NCBI GenBank assembly: GCA_024734495.1
Contig: JALMQS010000916.1
Coordinates: 1,116,001-1,180,000 of the forward strand
Direction of reading: 5' to 3'
DNA from: Forficula auricularia
Lineage: Eukaryota; Arthropoda; Insecta; Dermaptera; Forficulidae
DNA: 64,000 nucleotides
Position numbers and translations under genes: made by a program. This document shows positions 22,110 through 32,035 of the stretch, piece by piece. Every line of letters starts with the position of its first letter. Position 1 is the first letter of the stretch. The notes below the pieces were generated by a model, which did not search any database, was not told the DNA's origin, and was given only the letters and a program-made list of their open reading frames with translations.

Positions 22110-22680
22110 TCTAGACCCGAGGGCTAAATTCGGCCCGCCGCTTGATTTTCATTCCCTCCGCGAAATAATATAGTTATTTTTACTTGAAAACCTTTTTCCA
22201 TGGTGTATTATCGAAATCCACATACGTAAAAAAATTCGCGACGGAACTTAAATTACTGTTACATCAGTGTTTTTCGGATCTTGGTGAAAGTGCAAAATTC
22301 CATATTTCTCTGTATAATTAAGCTGCTTTCGTCAGTACTTCAATTACAAGTGATTGGTCTACAAAATAATGATAGGTTTGCTTAAAAATGATGTTTAAAG
22401 AACTTGATCTAACCCAATTTTATAAATATTTTTACTTTACGATATTTGGAAGATAAATACAGTCAATTAACATTTTATGGTCGAGCATTTATATCTGTAT
22501 TTGGGAGTATACTTACCAATATGAAAAGACATTTTTGAAAATGAAATATGTAAAATCGCAATTCAGATTATTATTAACGAGTGACCATTTGAAAACTATT
22601 TTGCTGAAAGAAAGTACTAACTTCGAGCCCCAGTATGATAAAATATTATCCCAGAAAAAACAATTAGATTAGTATTCAAA
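22110..22680 (+). pseudogene. hAT transposase C-terminal remnant
   Basis: From about 22500 one plus frame reads FGSILTNMKRHF, a stop, then KMKYVKSQFRLLLTSDHLKT followed by a short spacer and NFEPQYDKILSQKKQ. This matches the hAT dimerisation/catalytic tail of the ZBED/SCAND3-like group, where the pattern is a stretch ending in KMKYVKSxxR, then LTxxHL, then NFEPxYxKILSQK. The in-frame stop and loss of upstream domains make it dead. Just upstream, about 22110-22150, CCCGAGGGCTAAATTCGGCC resembles the subterminal GGCCCG-rich sequence of these elements, so the whole stretch may be one deleted transposon. No right end was found. Confidence 0.65.
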
Positions 22681-23186
22681 TTAGTACACAATTTAACCAG
22701 TTCTATAGTACGTTTATTAATAAATGGAAATAAGCAAAATATGTATAAATATTATGTAAAAATATGTCTTCCTAATAAAAAATTTTGAAACTTTTTTCTC
22801 TATGAGTAGAATTTTACCCAGATAAGAGTAAATAAATATTATATGTAATATTCATTTACTATGAGTTAAAGATTCTTGGTCACTTAATTAGTTTTATCTT
22901 TATTAAAGATGTTTCACCTTGCACCAACAACACAATCTCTACTAATTATGAATTTTACCCAGGTAATATCTTCGAGTGGTACTTGGCCCGACTGACCAGC
23001 CAAAAAATTTTTGACTGCACCTGGTCTAGACGATAGTACCGATAATTATAAATAAAATAAGTAAAAAACTGATTACATACTTTGATTTTTGAATTCATTA
23101 CTTTTGGAGTAGGTACTTTATTCTATCATTCTTTAGGGTTACGTTGGATTCTTTTGAAATACTTTCATTTTCAAGTCCACTTGCTT
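22681..23186. other. AT-rich sequence, nothing recognised
   Basis: No convincing gene, repeat boundary or RNA gene. Confidence 0.35.
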
Positions 23187-24165
23187 TTTAACCGACTTCA
23201 AAAAAGGAGGAGGTTATCAATTCGACTGATTTTTTTTGTGTGTCTATGTTACCTGATTTCTTCGCCAATTATGAACCGATTTTGATGATTTTTTGCATTG
23301 GGTTCAGTATAGTTTCCGATTGTTACGATATAAATTTCATTGGTATTGGACCATTTTTGTTATGTATGTTCGCGCATAACTTCTATGTTTATCAACCGAT
23401 TTTAATGATTATTTCTGCTGGAACAGTATAGCTCCAAGGTAGACAGGATACTTAACTATTTATTTATTTTATGTATGTTCAGCGAGAACTTTTTGCCACG
23501 TGGAACGATTTCGATGATTCATGAAGAAATCTCCAATTCTTATGAGCAAATAATCGAAATTATAATAAATAAAATCTTTTATAAAAAAACAATCTTAAAT
23601 CGTTCATTTAAAATCCGCAAATCTTTCGAGATAATTTCTATATTTATGAATTGAATTTTTTTATCATTTTCTGATTCATTAGCCCGACGCTTCTTTTACG
23701 AGATGCATACAAAATATTATCTTAAGTCACTATTAATAACATCACTAAAAAGAGAAAAATAAAAATAATTTTTATAAAAAAAAACCGACTTCAAAAAATT
23801 TAAATGCAACAAATAAAAGAATAAGAACTCAAAAATCAAATAAAATCCACTAAAAGGTATAAAATAATTATCTAATTTAGTTACAACTAAACGACGAAAT
23901 TTTACATGAAATCACTTTTTGAAGTCGCTGCTAAACAAACTATATAAGCGAGCTTAACCGCCAAACGTACTAAGTAAGATCCGCCGAGTGAGATTCATAA
24001 AATGTATGTTTGGCACCGACTTCAAAAAGTGATTTCATGTAAAAATTTCGTCGTTTAGGTGTAATTATATTAGGTAATTATTTTATACCTTTTAGTGCAT
24101 TTTAATTGATTTTTGAGTTCTTATTATTTTATTTGTTGCATTTAATTTTTGAAGCGGGTTTTATT
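23187..24165 (+). mobile_element. ACCGACTTC composite element (copy 2)
   Basis: Starts TTTTTAACCGACTTCAAAAA, has the ATGAACCGATTTTGATGATT phrases, and contains AGTCACTATTAATAACATCA just before the inner palindrome (about 23783-24165). The palindrome arms carry ACTAAACGACGAAATTTTAC and its inverse and meet around GCACCGACTTCAAAAAGTGA. The frames at 23082-23431 are periodic repeat sequence. Confidence 0.75.
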
Positions 24166-25130
24166 AAACTCTAATGGAGTTGACGCGCAGAGCACAAACA
24201 CAGGATTAGCCTAAATAAAGTGATCAGCACAAGGACAAAGAAGAAAAAAAAGGAGAATGAATAGACAGAGGGAATTTTAGGTGGGTAGAAGCCACCCCAC
24301 TCTCCAACACCCGAGTGGGTGAAATTAATTATGCAAATAATAAATGGGTGCAAAGAAGTCGAGTGGATCTTACGGAGGGTCGCAGAGAGGCGGAGGAAAT
24401 GGGCCTCTGTGCGTGAGACAGCCAACAAATATCTTAAGCTTTAAGGAACCCCGCCTGCCCAGGGGGTGGCTTGGTTTCCAGGACGAGGAGGAAATGCAAT
24501 TGCCTCCATCTTGTTCCCTGAAAAGAGATTCTCGCTGCTCCGAAGGCCATCTTCATTTCTCTTCTCAACCCTCCGGCTAAAGTACACCTCTCAACGCTTA
24601 ACCAACCCCCGGAGCACTCTCTCTCCCTCTCTCGAGGAGTCATAGACAAATAGATGGAATCTGTAGTGGCAGACAATTTTATTCTCTTTTAACACTCTAC
24701 TTTACAAAGTGCATACCTAGATATCAGTATAGTATAATACCTACTGGAATTTTAAGTAACTAAATAAATAATGAAAGTTTTTTTATATATCTTTTACATT
24801 GAAAATTAATATCTATAAAAATAAATAAAGTCTGTGTTTATAAAAGCTTTAATTGTTAATGGTAAGCGGTAAGCAGACTTTTTACAATTTTTTTAGAAAT
24901 CACGTGATATTAATTATCTTCTATTAAATCCTATCTGTAATAGATAATTTTTATTACATGTCAGAAATGTTGTATTTATCTTCTCAGGAATTGAACCCAA
25001 GTGTCAAAAATAGAACCAAACTCACACATACTTATATTGATCGTATGTTTCCTATATTTGATTCAATCGCGAATCAAATGCAGGTGATTTTTGTCAAATA
25101 TTAAGTGAAAATAATATCTGAACTTATATA
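24166..25130. other. unique GC-raised island at 24170-24690, then AT-rich DNA
   Basis: Bases 24280-24620 are close to balanced composition and open in several overlapping frames on both strands. None shows a domain, so they look like composition effects. A regulatory or short host exon role is possible but unsupported. A SINE-like fragment (AATTGAACCCAAGTGTC) is at about 24990. Confidence 0.35.
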
Positions 25131-25255
25131 CAGTGAACGCTCTATAGGTATAAGCAACTCATTTGAACCAATTTCAATAAAAAAGTTTCTTATTGGGAAA
25201 AGTTGCTTATAAGGAAAAAAGGAGTATAAAAATACTTACCGTCTGGAAAATATTT

Positions 25256-25964
25256 TCACTTGTTTCCTTTGCTAAATAAGCTGTGTATCATCATCAAATC
25301 TAATTTATGCGTACCTGTAGCGTTTACGCATGGCATAATTGTTACTCGTTCCTTCATTGCTTTTCTTCCAGCAGCAGATTTTTCAAAGTTTGTAACGTTA
25401 GTTTTATTGGGCAAGTTTTTATAGACGAGACCAGTTTCGTTGCAATTATATATTTGTTCAGGCAAAAAGTCATTATCAGCAATATAATTTTTAAATTTAT
25501 TTTTAAATGAATTAGCTAGCTCCACATTGCAAGACATACTCTCTCTACAAACAGACAAAATCCGTATACCATTGCGTTTTTTTAAATTTCGTTAACCATC
25601 CATCACTTGCTACAAATGTTTCAGGTCCATTATTTAATCTATTTACTTCGAGTGCTTTTAATTTTATCATTTCATTTGGAACTAAATCGTTTAATTGTCG
25701 TCGCTCCAAGAACCAAGAAAACACTATATCGTCGATTTCACTATATTTTATTGACTTCATTCGCCTAATCTTACTCTGATTCACATACGTTTTGGATGCA
25801 TATTCTTCTAAATTTTCTTTATTTTCTTTTACTCTACTTATTGTAGATTTAGCAACTTTATATTCGTTACAAATGTCCTTTGTTTTCTTACCATTTTCAA
25901 TGTCTTTTAAAATGGATAGTTTATCTTTTAACGAAATTGAACGTCTTTTTTTCTTCTGATTCAT
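25256..25964 (-). pseudogene. pogo/Tigger-type transposase remnant (DNA-binding part plus start of DDE)
   Basis: The 5' part (25964-25545) begins MNQKKKRRSISLKDKLSILK and continues GKKTKDICNEYKVAKSTIS, the psq-type helix-turn-helix of Tigger transposases. A CENP-B-like second DNA-binding region follows, with FLERRQLNDLVP and ASDGWLTKFKK. A frameshift near 25550 moves the frame to 25558-25256, which has the catalytic-domain start IYNCNETGLVYKNLP. The family has NxDETGL here, so the first catalytic Asp is Asn in this copy. The rest of the DDE domain is missing: about 235 residues remain of a usual 450 or more. The protein is inactive by frameshift, active-site change and truncation. Confidence 0.85.
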
Positions 25965-26278
25965 ATTTTATGGTTGAATTTAAAGCACAAAAATATTAAT
26001 TAACAGAAACTAATAGAATTCAAGTAACTATTCTATTTAACAGAAATTCACTTCAATACTGGCATCACAAAACACAAACATATACCAATAACAGAATTTT
26101 TTACAATTTGAGGTTATGTTGTTGTTTACAGTTGATTTCACTTCTGAATTGGCCTAAACTTAACTCAAATATTTAGCTTTAAGAAAATAAGTTGCTTATA
26201 CAGAACAGTTGAACTAAAAAAAGTTGCTTGTATAGAGGTTGCTTATAAAGAATGTTGCTTATAGAGAGGTTGCTTATT

Positions 26279-27034
26279 ATTCCCTGATATTCACTTCGAT
26301 TCGAATACCCTGAAAATGTGTGACAGCCTATCCATGTTGGGCGTCTCTGTCGCATCTGACCTGTCTTGGAATGAACACATCTCCTCTGTGGCGAAATCTG
26401 CAGCAAGGAAGATTGGCTTCTTATTCAGGTCCAAGCGATTTTACAAACCCCCACAACTTCTCACCATCTACAAGGCCCAAATCCGCCCCTGTCTCGAATA
26501 CGGCTCTCATCTGTGGAGAGGAGCCTCAAAATATTCTCTTGCTACCCTTGATGCAATTCAGAAACGAGCCGTCAGGCTAATTGACGATTCTACCCTCACC
26601 GACTCCCTCGACTCGCTGGCTCATCGAAGAGATGTCTCCGCCCTTTCCCTTTTCTATAGATACTATCACGGCAGGTGCTCTAATGAGATAAAATCAATAA
26701 TTCCCCCCAAAGCATGCTTTGCACGCAGCACACGTTTTGCCGACTCCCAACACTCTTTCGCGGTCAAATTAGAAAAGTGCCGGACCACTTCATTCGCGAA
26801 TTCATATATCCCCATGACTTCAAGGAACTGGAACTCTCTCCCAGCCTCTATCTTTCCCAGCACCTATGATCTTCAAACCTTCAAAACCAGGGTGCATAGA
26901 CACCTACGTCTACACCCTCTCACTTAAACAACTTTCCCTTCTCTTCGGTAATGCAAGGGTCTTTCGAGATCCATAGGGGCTACATCTTTACTGGTGCACC
27001 CCTTCTTGCATTCGATTGCATTAAAAAAAAAAAT
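26279..27034 (+). mobile_element. LINE (non-LTR retrotransposon), 5'-truncated, inside the Tigger right end
   Basis: The open frame through 26927 encodes the end of ORF2. It has the post-reverse-transcriptase block SWNEHISSVAKSAARKIGFL, then TIYKAQIRPCLEYGSHLW, LDAIQKRAVRLIDD and a C-terminal RNWNSLPASIFPSTYDLQTF tail. This is the conserved C-terminal order of Jockey-like LINEs. The frame is open upstream of the first Met (codons DIHFDSNTLK precede it). A 3' UTR with GGTCTTTCGAGATCCATAGG and a short poly(A) at about 27023-27033 follow. It is nearly identical to 43260-43986, so both are young. The catalytic domain is missing through truncation. Confidence 0.9.
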
Positions 27035-27047
27035 AGAGTGTTCACTG

Positions 27048-27426
27048 TATTTCTAACTTGAAATAATGAAGTTAAATAAGTTTATAATTTTCTCATTAAT
27101 ATATTAAAGAATAATGGATCAATCCAAGTGTAAACGCAAAATGACGTTGGATTATAGCTAAATGGATCATATCTTTTTCATTCTCTCTTGGTCCAGACTT
27201 AAGACTCAGCAGACTCCAATAGCTTCAACAAGCAGTAGTCTCGAGATATATATCTTGTTTAAAAATCGCAATCAAAACAATTCTCGTTAATATGTTAATT
27301 ATTCTTTAATATATTAATGAGAAAATTATAAATTTATATACTTATATCACGCTAATAAAAATTTAATCTATCATTTTAAAATTAAGATTAATTTTATGTC
27401 TATCGAAACAAATCAATCTAACATAT
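27048..27426. other. AT-rich sequence, nothing recognised
   Basis: No gene or paired repeat is seen beyond short A/T-rich inverted phrases (TTTCTCATTAATATATTAA and its inverse about 200 bases later). Confidence 0.35.
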
Positions 27427-27892
27427 ATAGGGTGTTTCAGGAGGAATAGTAAATATTTTAGGAGGTGGTATTATTGACGAATTGCAATAAAAAATGTAAC
27501 ATATAACATGCATCCAATTTTTATTGAGTACAGAGATACAGTTGAGTTCAATGCATTTTCGTTTCGTATCTTGGTACACCGGTTGCTATGGGAGTATTTA
27601 TCGAATGTCAACAGCAGTAGAGTGTTGATGTTCACGTTATGAAGTTGTGCTTTAGTTTACATTGAAGTTTTCATTGTGATTTGTTGGTCAAGTCTACTGT
27701 ATTGTAGCGTGTAAACATGCCGCACGTATTTACACATGCTGAGTATGCCGATATTGGGTTACATACTAACAGCTGTATCTCTGTACTCAATAAAAATTGG
27801 AGACATGTTATATATGGTAGCATTTTTTATTGCAATTTGTCTATACTACCACCTCCTAAAATATTTACTATTCCTCCTGAAACACCCTGTAT
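27427..27892 (+). mobile_element. foldback DNA transposon remnant with a transposase start codon region
   Basis: The left arm AGGGTGTTTCAGGAGGAATA and the right arm ...TATTCCTCCTGAAACACCCT are inverted copies of roughly 110 bases. TA-rich flanks fit a TA-targeting element. Between the arms, ATG at 27717 opens MPHVFTHAEYADI, which looks like the N-terminus of the DUF4817-type helix-turn-helix found at the start of many insect Tc1/mariner-like transposases. The frame then runs straight into the right arm, so only about 13 informative residues remain. It is a deletion derivative. Confidence 0.65.
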
Positions 27893-28756
27893 AGTATCAC
27901 GATAGATATTTCACTCATAATTTTTACAAATGAAGATGAATTCTTATTATTAAATATTTAACTTGATATTCAGATTGGTTTGTCTCGAAGGGCAGATAGA
28001 ATTAATTTTAATTTAAAAAATGATGGATAAAGTGTTTAGCGTGATATATTATATCCCGAGGATTCCTGAGGAAGTGAATTGATACAACACTTATATGTAA
28101 TAAAAATTATCCATTATAGCACGGATTTAGTAGAAGACAATCAATCTCGTGATTTCTTAAGAAATTTCTTAAGATGTAGGGAAAAAAATTTAAATAAATT
28201 TTAACTAAAAATTCTGTTAAAAATCCATGTAAAATATCGTATTTATATTAAACTGAAGGTGAAGATATATTTTTAAAACTATTTGATCAAATAAATGAAA
28301 ATAATTTTTTCCAGTATAGGATATAATTTTTAATTTGTTTCCTATTGGAATTAGAATGCTAGTTCCTTTTGTAGTTTGTAGATTCAGGTGTGCCATTGAA
28401 AGCAAAACTGAAGAAAAGTGTGCGTGCGTGTGTTTGGTTCATGGCTAATCAGATGACAGAGGGGGTAGCGTCTTTGCTTTTGGAGTAGTTACGTGCATAT
28501 ACCATAGTTTCTGAATCTCATTTTGCAAGTGGCCAGTTAATAAGTTAGCAAAAATTCCTTCTCTTTTCCGAGTTAGTAATATCCTGTTAGGAGTAAGACT
28601 TGATTTTCTTTCTTCAATAACTCTAAAATGGTATTAGAACCCGTGTTGCAAAATAGTACCTTTGCAGGATTGCGGGCCCGACTCCCATTTTTAGGGTTAT
28701 TTATTTATTTGTTTATAGTTAACCATTTGAATTATGAAAATTTTACTTCATTTTTA
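27893..28756. other. AT-rich sequence, nothing recognised
   Basis: The frames at 28217-28405 (minus) and 28628-28810 (plus) show no domain. The latter runs into the ribozyme element. Confidence 0.4.
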
Positions 28757-28766
28757 ATCTTTTACT

Positions 28767-28900
28767 TTACACTTTTCATTAATTCCTGTGAATCAATTTT
28801 ATTAGACTGATGAAGAGGGCAAAGCCCTCGAAACTCTAATCTCGTTATAAATAAAATTTATAATTCCAGTAAAAGACACACTATTTTATTGTCTCCTTCA
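28767..28900 (+). mobile_element. short retroelement carrying a hammerhead-like ribozyme (copy 2)
   Basis: Flanked by ATCTTTTACT at 28757-28766 and 28901-28910. It shares TTCATTAATTCCTGTGAAT, the ribozyme-like core and the 3' end TTATTGTCTCCTTCA with copy 1 at 8091-8258 but is about 34 bases shorter at the 5' side. It has no ORF and no poly(A). The composite element at 28915 begins five bases after the right duplication. Confidence 0.75.
28798..28851 (+). ncRNA. hammerhead-type ribozyme candidate, family 1 (damaged stem III)
   Basis: CTGATGA at 28807-28813, an extra A, the same GAGGGC-AAA-GCCCTC stem II and GAAA (28830-28833) are intact. The stem III palindrome of copy 1 (ACTATAGT) has become ACTCTAAT, and the cleavage triplet is ATC. 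Core conserved, dimer stem lost: probably inactive or weak. Confidence 0.5.
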
Positions 28901-28914
28901 ATCTTTTACTATTT

Positions 28915-29582
28915 GTTTTTAACCGACTTCAAAAAAGGAGGACCTGATTTCTTCGCCAATTATGAACCGATTTTGATGATTTTTTTGAATTGTGTTCAGT
29001 GTCGTTTCCGATTGGTACCATATAAATTTAATTGGTATTGGACCTTTTTTGTTATGTATGTTCATTGTTCACCCATAACTTCTTTGTTTATAAACCGATT
29101 TTAATAATTCTTTCTGCGTTTTGATCAGTATAGCTCCAAGATAGTCAAGATACCTAACTATTTATTTATTTATTCATTTTTATTTATATTAAGAGAAAAA
29201 ACCTACTTCAAAAGAATTAAATGCAACAAATAAAATAATAATAATTCAAAATTCAAATAAAATCCCCTAAAAGATATGAAATAATTATCTAATTTAGTTA
29301 CAAGTTAACGATGAAATTTTTACATGAAATCACTTGTTGAAGTCGGCGCTAAACAAACGAGCTTACCAGATGCTGTCTTCATTACCCGCCAAACGTACTA
29401 AGTACGATCCGTCGAGTGCGATTCATAAAATGTATAGTTTGTCACCGACTTCAAAAAGTGATTTCATCGTTTGTAAATAAATTAGATAATTATTTCATAC
29501 CTTTTAGTGCATTTTATTTGAATTTTGAGTTACTATTATTTTATTTATTTGTTGCATCTAATTTTTTTGAAGTCGGTTTTTT
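28915..29582 (+). mobile_element. ACCGACTTC composite element (copy 3)
   Basis: Begins TTTTTAACCGACTTCAAAAA, carries ATGAACCGATTTTGATGATT phrases, then the inner palindrome (about 29199-29582) with the phrase GCACTCGACGG inverted in relatives (here TCGTCGAGTGCG). Ends GAAGTCGGTTTT. No transposase is seen. Confidence 0.75.
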
Positions 29583-30409
29583 TTGTTAAAAATAAATTTT
29601 ATTCGGTTTGTGTCAGGTTTTCTACAAGTAAACGATTTTGTTAATCAATTTATAAAGGAGAGGCTAATTCAATAAACGATGCAGCATGTCATTTTTTTCT
29701 CGTCTATCTTTTCCGAATCACTTGCTCTTCTGGTTCTATATTGATATAGATAGAATCCTTCCCTCTGTTTCTGCTCAGTTGTTTTCCCGTCCATCTGTGC
29801 CATCCACTTCTGTCTCACTGATCACACACAACTTCTACTCTGACTAGCTGTCTCTTTATGTAGGTGTTACTACACATACACACACACATGTTTAGATAGA
29901 TAGTTGGATGGACGGTGGGAGGGGGGGGGGTGAATCTCCCTTTTGCCTTAGGGTTCGATCTAGGCCAAAAGGGACCTCGCGGCCCGCCCTTGCTCATGTT
30001 TGCCCTTTCATTTATTCATTAGGACAAGTGGTGGCGCGCAGAGGGCGAGGGCCCATGGTCCATGGTCCATGTGCTTGCTCTCTGCTCGGCTGCTGGCTAC
30101 ATGCGGTCACCCTCCACCCACACAAACTCTCCATGTCCCTTTGGCTAAGCTAAATTCACCCTATGGACTACATAACCGAGCAGATACAGTATGAAACCCT
30201 TATAAAGGGTGACAGCTCAATCGGTTGCACGCCAAAACTTTCCTGAAAAACGTTCAACCACTCACAAAAGGGCATCAAGACAAAATAGAGGGAGGAACCA
30301 GCAGGAGGGGAGATTAAAAAAATAGGAATAAAAATGATTGTACACATGTTCCTTTCTTAAAATCTTAAACATGACTCTTATTTTATTTCATTTCTATTCA
30401 TTATTTTTT
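29583..30409. other. unique GC-raised island
   Basis: Bases 29690-30300 are of mixed to GC-rich composition and repeat-free, with a short G run at about 29922-29931. Overlapping frames on both strands (29815-29997, 29908-30153, 30000-30194) show no domain. It is a candidate for conserved regulatory DNA by inference. Confidence 0.35.
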
Positions 30410-30810
30410 TATCTTTTACTTTACCATTACGGGGTAAATAAGTATTGTATTTATTTGCTTCGTATTTTCGAAGTATCTCAAAAAACGGCTAAAACTATTT
30501 GGATAAAAAAATTATAGGAATTCGCTCACAATAAAATCTTATATAAAAATAAATAAAAATCTTATATAAATAAATTGACACGTTATGATGTGGCCATCCA
30601 CTTGACTTTACCATACACTTCTGATTGAGTTTGGTACAAGGGCCTAGATTTTAATTTTTCAACCCTACAAGCCCCCCCCCCCCCCCCCTCTTTTGGGCGG
30701 TTAGTTTTTGCATTTTTAGTCTTCTGGTAGCCCACTGATTATAAAAACAAAATTTGATTGAGTTTGGTTCAAGGGCCTAGATTTTCATTTTTTGCCCCCT
30801 CCCCTCCATT
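30410..30810. repeat. Helitron-like 5' fragment plus an inverted second repeat, C17 run
   Basis: Bases 30410-30545 match the TTTACTTTACC segment of the Helitron-like family. Bases about 30585-30810 are the reverse complement of the repeat at 18830-19105, so the two pieces have opposite relative orientation here. A run of 17 C lies at 30672-30688. Confidence 0.55.
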
Positions 30811-31197
30811 CGGAGGATCGTTCTTGTTTCTTCCGATCTTAGAAGGTTCAACGAATGAAACTTCGTTTATATTAATATTATTTTTATTGTAATTAAGTTA
30901 AAAACTTGTCTTGATGATAGCCAGAGCGGGTCAAAACGTTGGGAAAAAAAATATTTCCATTTTATTTAATTCTGGCTGCAAATAAAAATCGATCATTTTA
31001 CCTGAATTTAAAATTAAAATAATATTAATATCAATATATCACTTTTAACTAAAGCAAAAAACTACCTAGCAACGCTAGATCCGCCAGGTACTAATGATTA
31101 AACAAGGTGTATTGTGGAATTAAGCCCGGAATCTCACAATTCCAATTTATATTTCCAAAGTCAAATAATAATAATAAATGTGTAAACCGAGGGGTAA
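30811..31197. other. non-coding sequence with a degenerate ribozyme-like motif
   Basis: At about 30912-30950 TTGATGA, an extra T, a poor stem II and AAAACGTTGGGA have the order of the hammerhead family but with several core losses. Nothing else is recognised. Confidence 0.35.
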
Positions 31198-31346
31198 GCC
31201 GCGACCTAATATCGTATATACCTACTTCCACTTTCATTTCCAAGTAGAAGACAATAGATGAAGGGGCATTATCTAATTAATTCCAAAATAATTCCACATA
31301 ATTCCAAAGACATGTACACCTAATTTAAATCGCGGTTCACCCCTCG
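31198..31346 (-). mobile_element. short MITE, CGAGGGG...CCCCTCG termini (copy 2)
   Basis: This is an inverted copy of 6300-6456. The ends CGAGGGGTAAGCCGCG and CGCGGTTCACCCCTCG are inverted. The octamers GTGTAAAC (31190-31197) and TTGTAAAC (31347-31354) differ at one base, fitting an 8-bp target duplication as made by hAT elements. Confidence 0.75.
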
Positions 31347-31489
31347 TTGTAAACTAATGGGGTTGACCTATTGCTGAGCTAGCGGTAATCCACACAAGAG
31401 GTGACGTATCGGTGGCCTCGAAATATTTGGCTCTATTAATTAATACGATTGAAGTTTTTGGAAACGAAGTGGTAAGTGAATTTGATGAG

Positions 31490-31700
31490 GCAGTCCAAGG
31501 TCCAAAAAAGATAAAAATTATATCTTTTTATTCAAAACCGACGTTTCGGTGGCTTCTTCCTTCCTTCTTCACGGTTTTCACTTCATTGACCTTTCAAAAA
31601 CCTGAAGAAGGACGGAAGAAGCCTCCGAAACGCCTGTTTTGAATTAAAAAGATAGATATAATTTTCTCTCTTTTTTGAACCTTGAACAGCCTCATCAAAA
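31490..31700. repeat. inverted pair of ribozyme-like units, family 2, both mutated
   Basis: The left unit (minus strand, about 31535-31580) has AAAACC, GTGAAGA, a weak stem II, GAAACGTC and GGTTTT. The right unit (plus, about 31600-31645) has CCTGAAGA, GACGG...GCCTCC, GAAACGCC and TGTTTT. Position 3 of the core is lost in one and the U before the cleavage site in the other. The outer arms also match (CCAAAAAAGATA and its inverse). It is the same family as 58665-59102. Confidence 0.6.
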
Positions 31701-31903
31701 TCCATACTATTACTTAATTAAATAAAAAATTACTGAACGCAAGTAAATGATTTCTATTCATTCTTCAATATAAATATACATATCTATTGGCTGGGTATAG
31801 TAGGTTGGAAGGGATAAGAGAAACGACCGCAGAGTTGTAGGAGGTTGAATTTGGCAAATTTGCCTCTGCAATTTCCTCTAATAGCATTGAATACAGACGA
31901 AAA

Positions 31904-32035
31904 ATGGGTTTTTCGAATTGTTGTGTAGCGAATTGTAAAATTACAAAGAAAAATAGTGATTCTAAATATTATAGTTTTCCAACTGCTAGACATAAATAAA
32001 TTCAAAGGCAAAAAATAATCTAATTTTAATGATAA
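31904..32035 (+). pseudogene. N-terminal THAP zinc-finger remnant
   Basis: ATG at 31904 opens MGFSNCCVANCKITKKNSDS and continues KYYSFPTARHK before a stop at 31997. The same sense continues IQRQK after the stop. The C-x4-C spacing (CCVANC), the basic stretch and the SFP element about 15 residues later are the start of a C2CH THAP domain. The distal Cys and His are beyond the break. THAP domains occur in host regulators and at the N-terminus of P-element/THAP9 and Kolobok-type transposases. In this transposon-rich context a transposase origin is likelier. Only about 31 residues are intact, and a host first exon cannot be fully excluded. Confidence 0.55.

Larger units (their letters stand above)
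25131..27047 (-). mobile_element. Tigger/pogo-type DNA transposon, internally deleted and split by a LINE
   Basis: The left end CAGTGAACGCTCTATAGG (25131) and the right end TAGAGTGTTCACTG (to 27047) are inverted, with TA at 25129-25130 and 27048-27049. The phrase TTGCTTATA recurs near both ends (for example 25203, 26191, 26248 and 26272), suggesting subterminal transposase sites. The transposase remnants are on the minus strand at 25256-25964. A LINE of about 750 bases has landed inside the right terminal repeat. TA duplication, terminal-repeat form and protein type all agree on the pogo/Tigger branch of Tc1/mariner. Confidence 0.85.

Noticed and set aside
24344..24580. GC-rich open frame that could be a host exon
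   Set aside because: No recognisable domain, frames open on both strands over the same bases, and no convincing splice sites. Explained by local composition.
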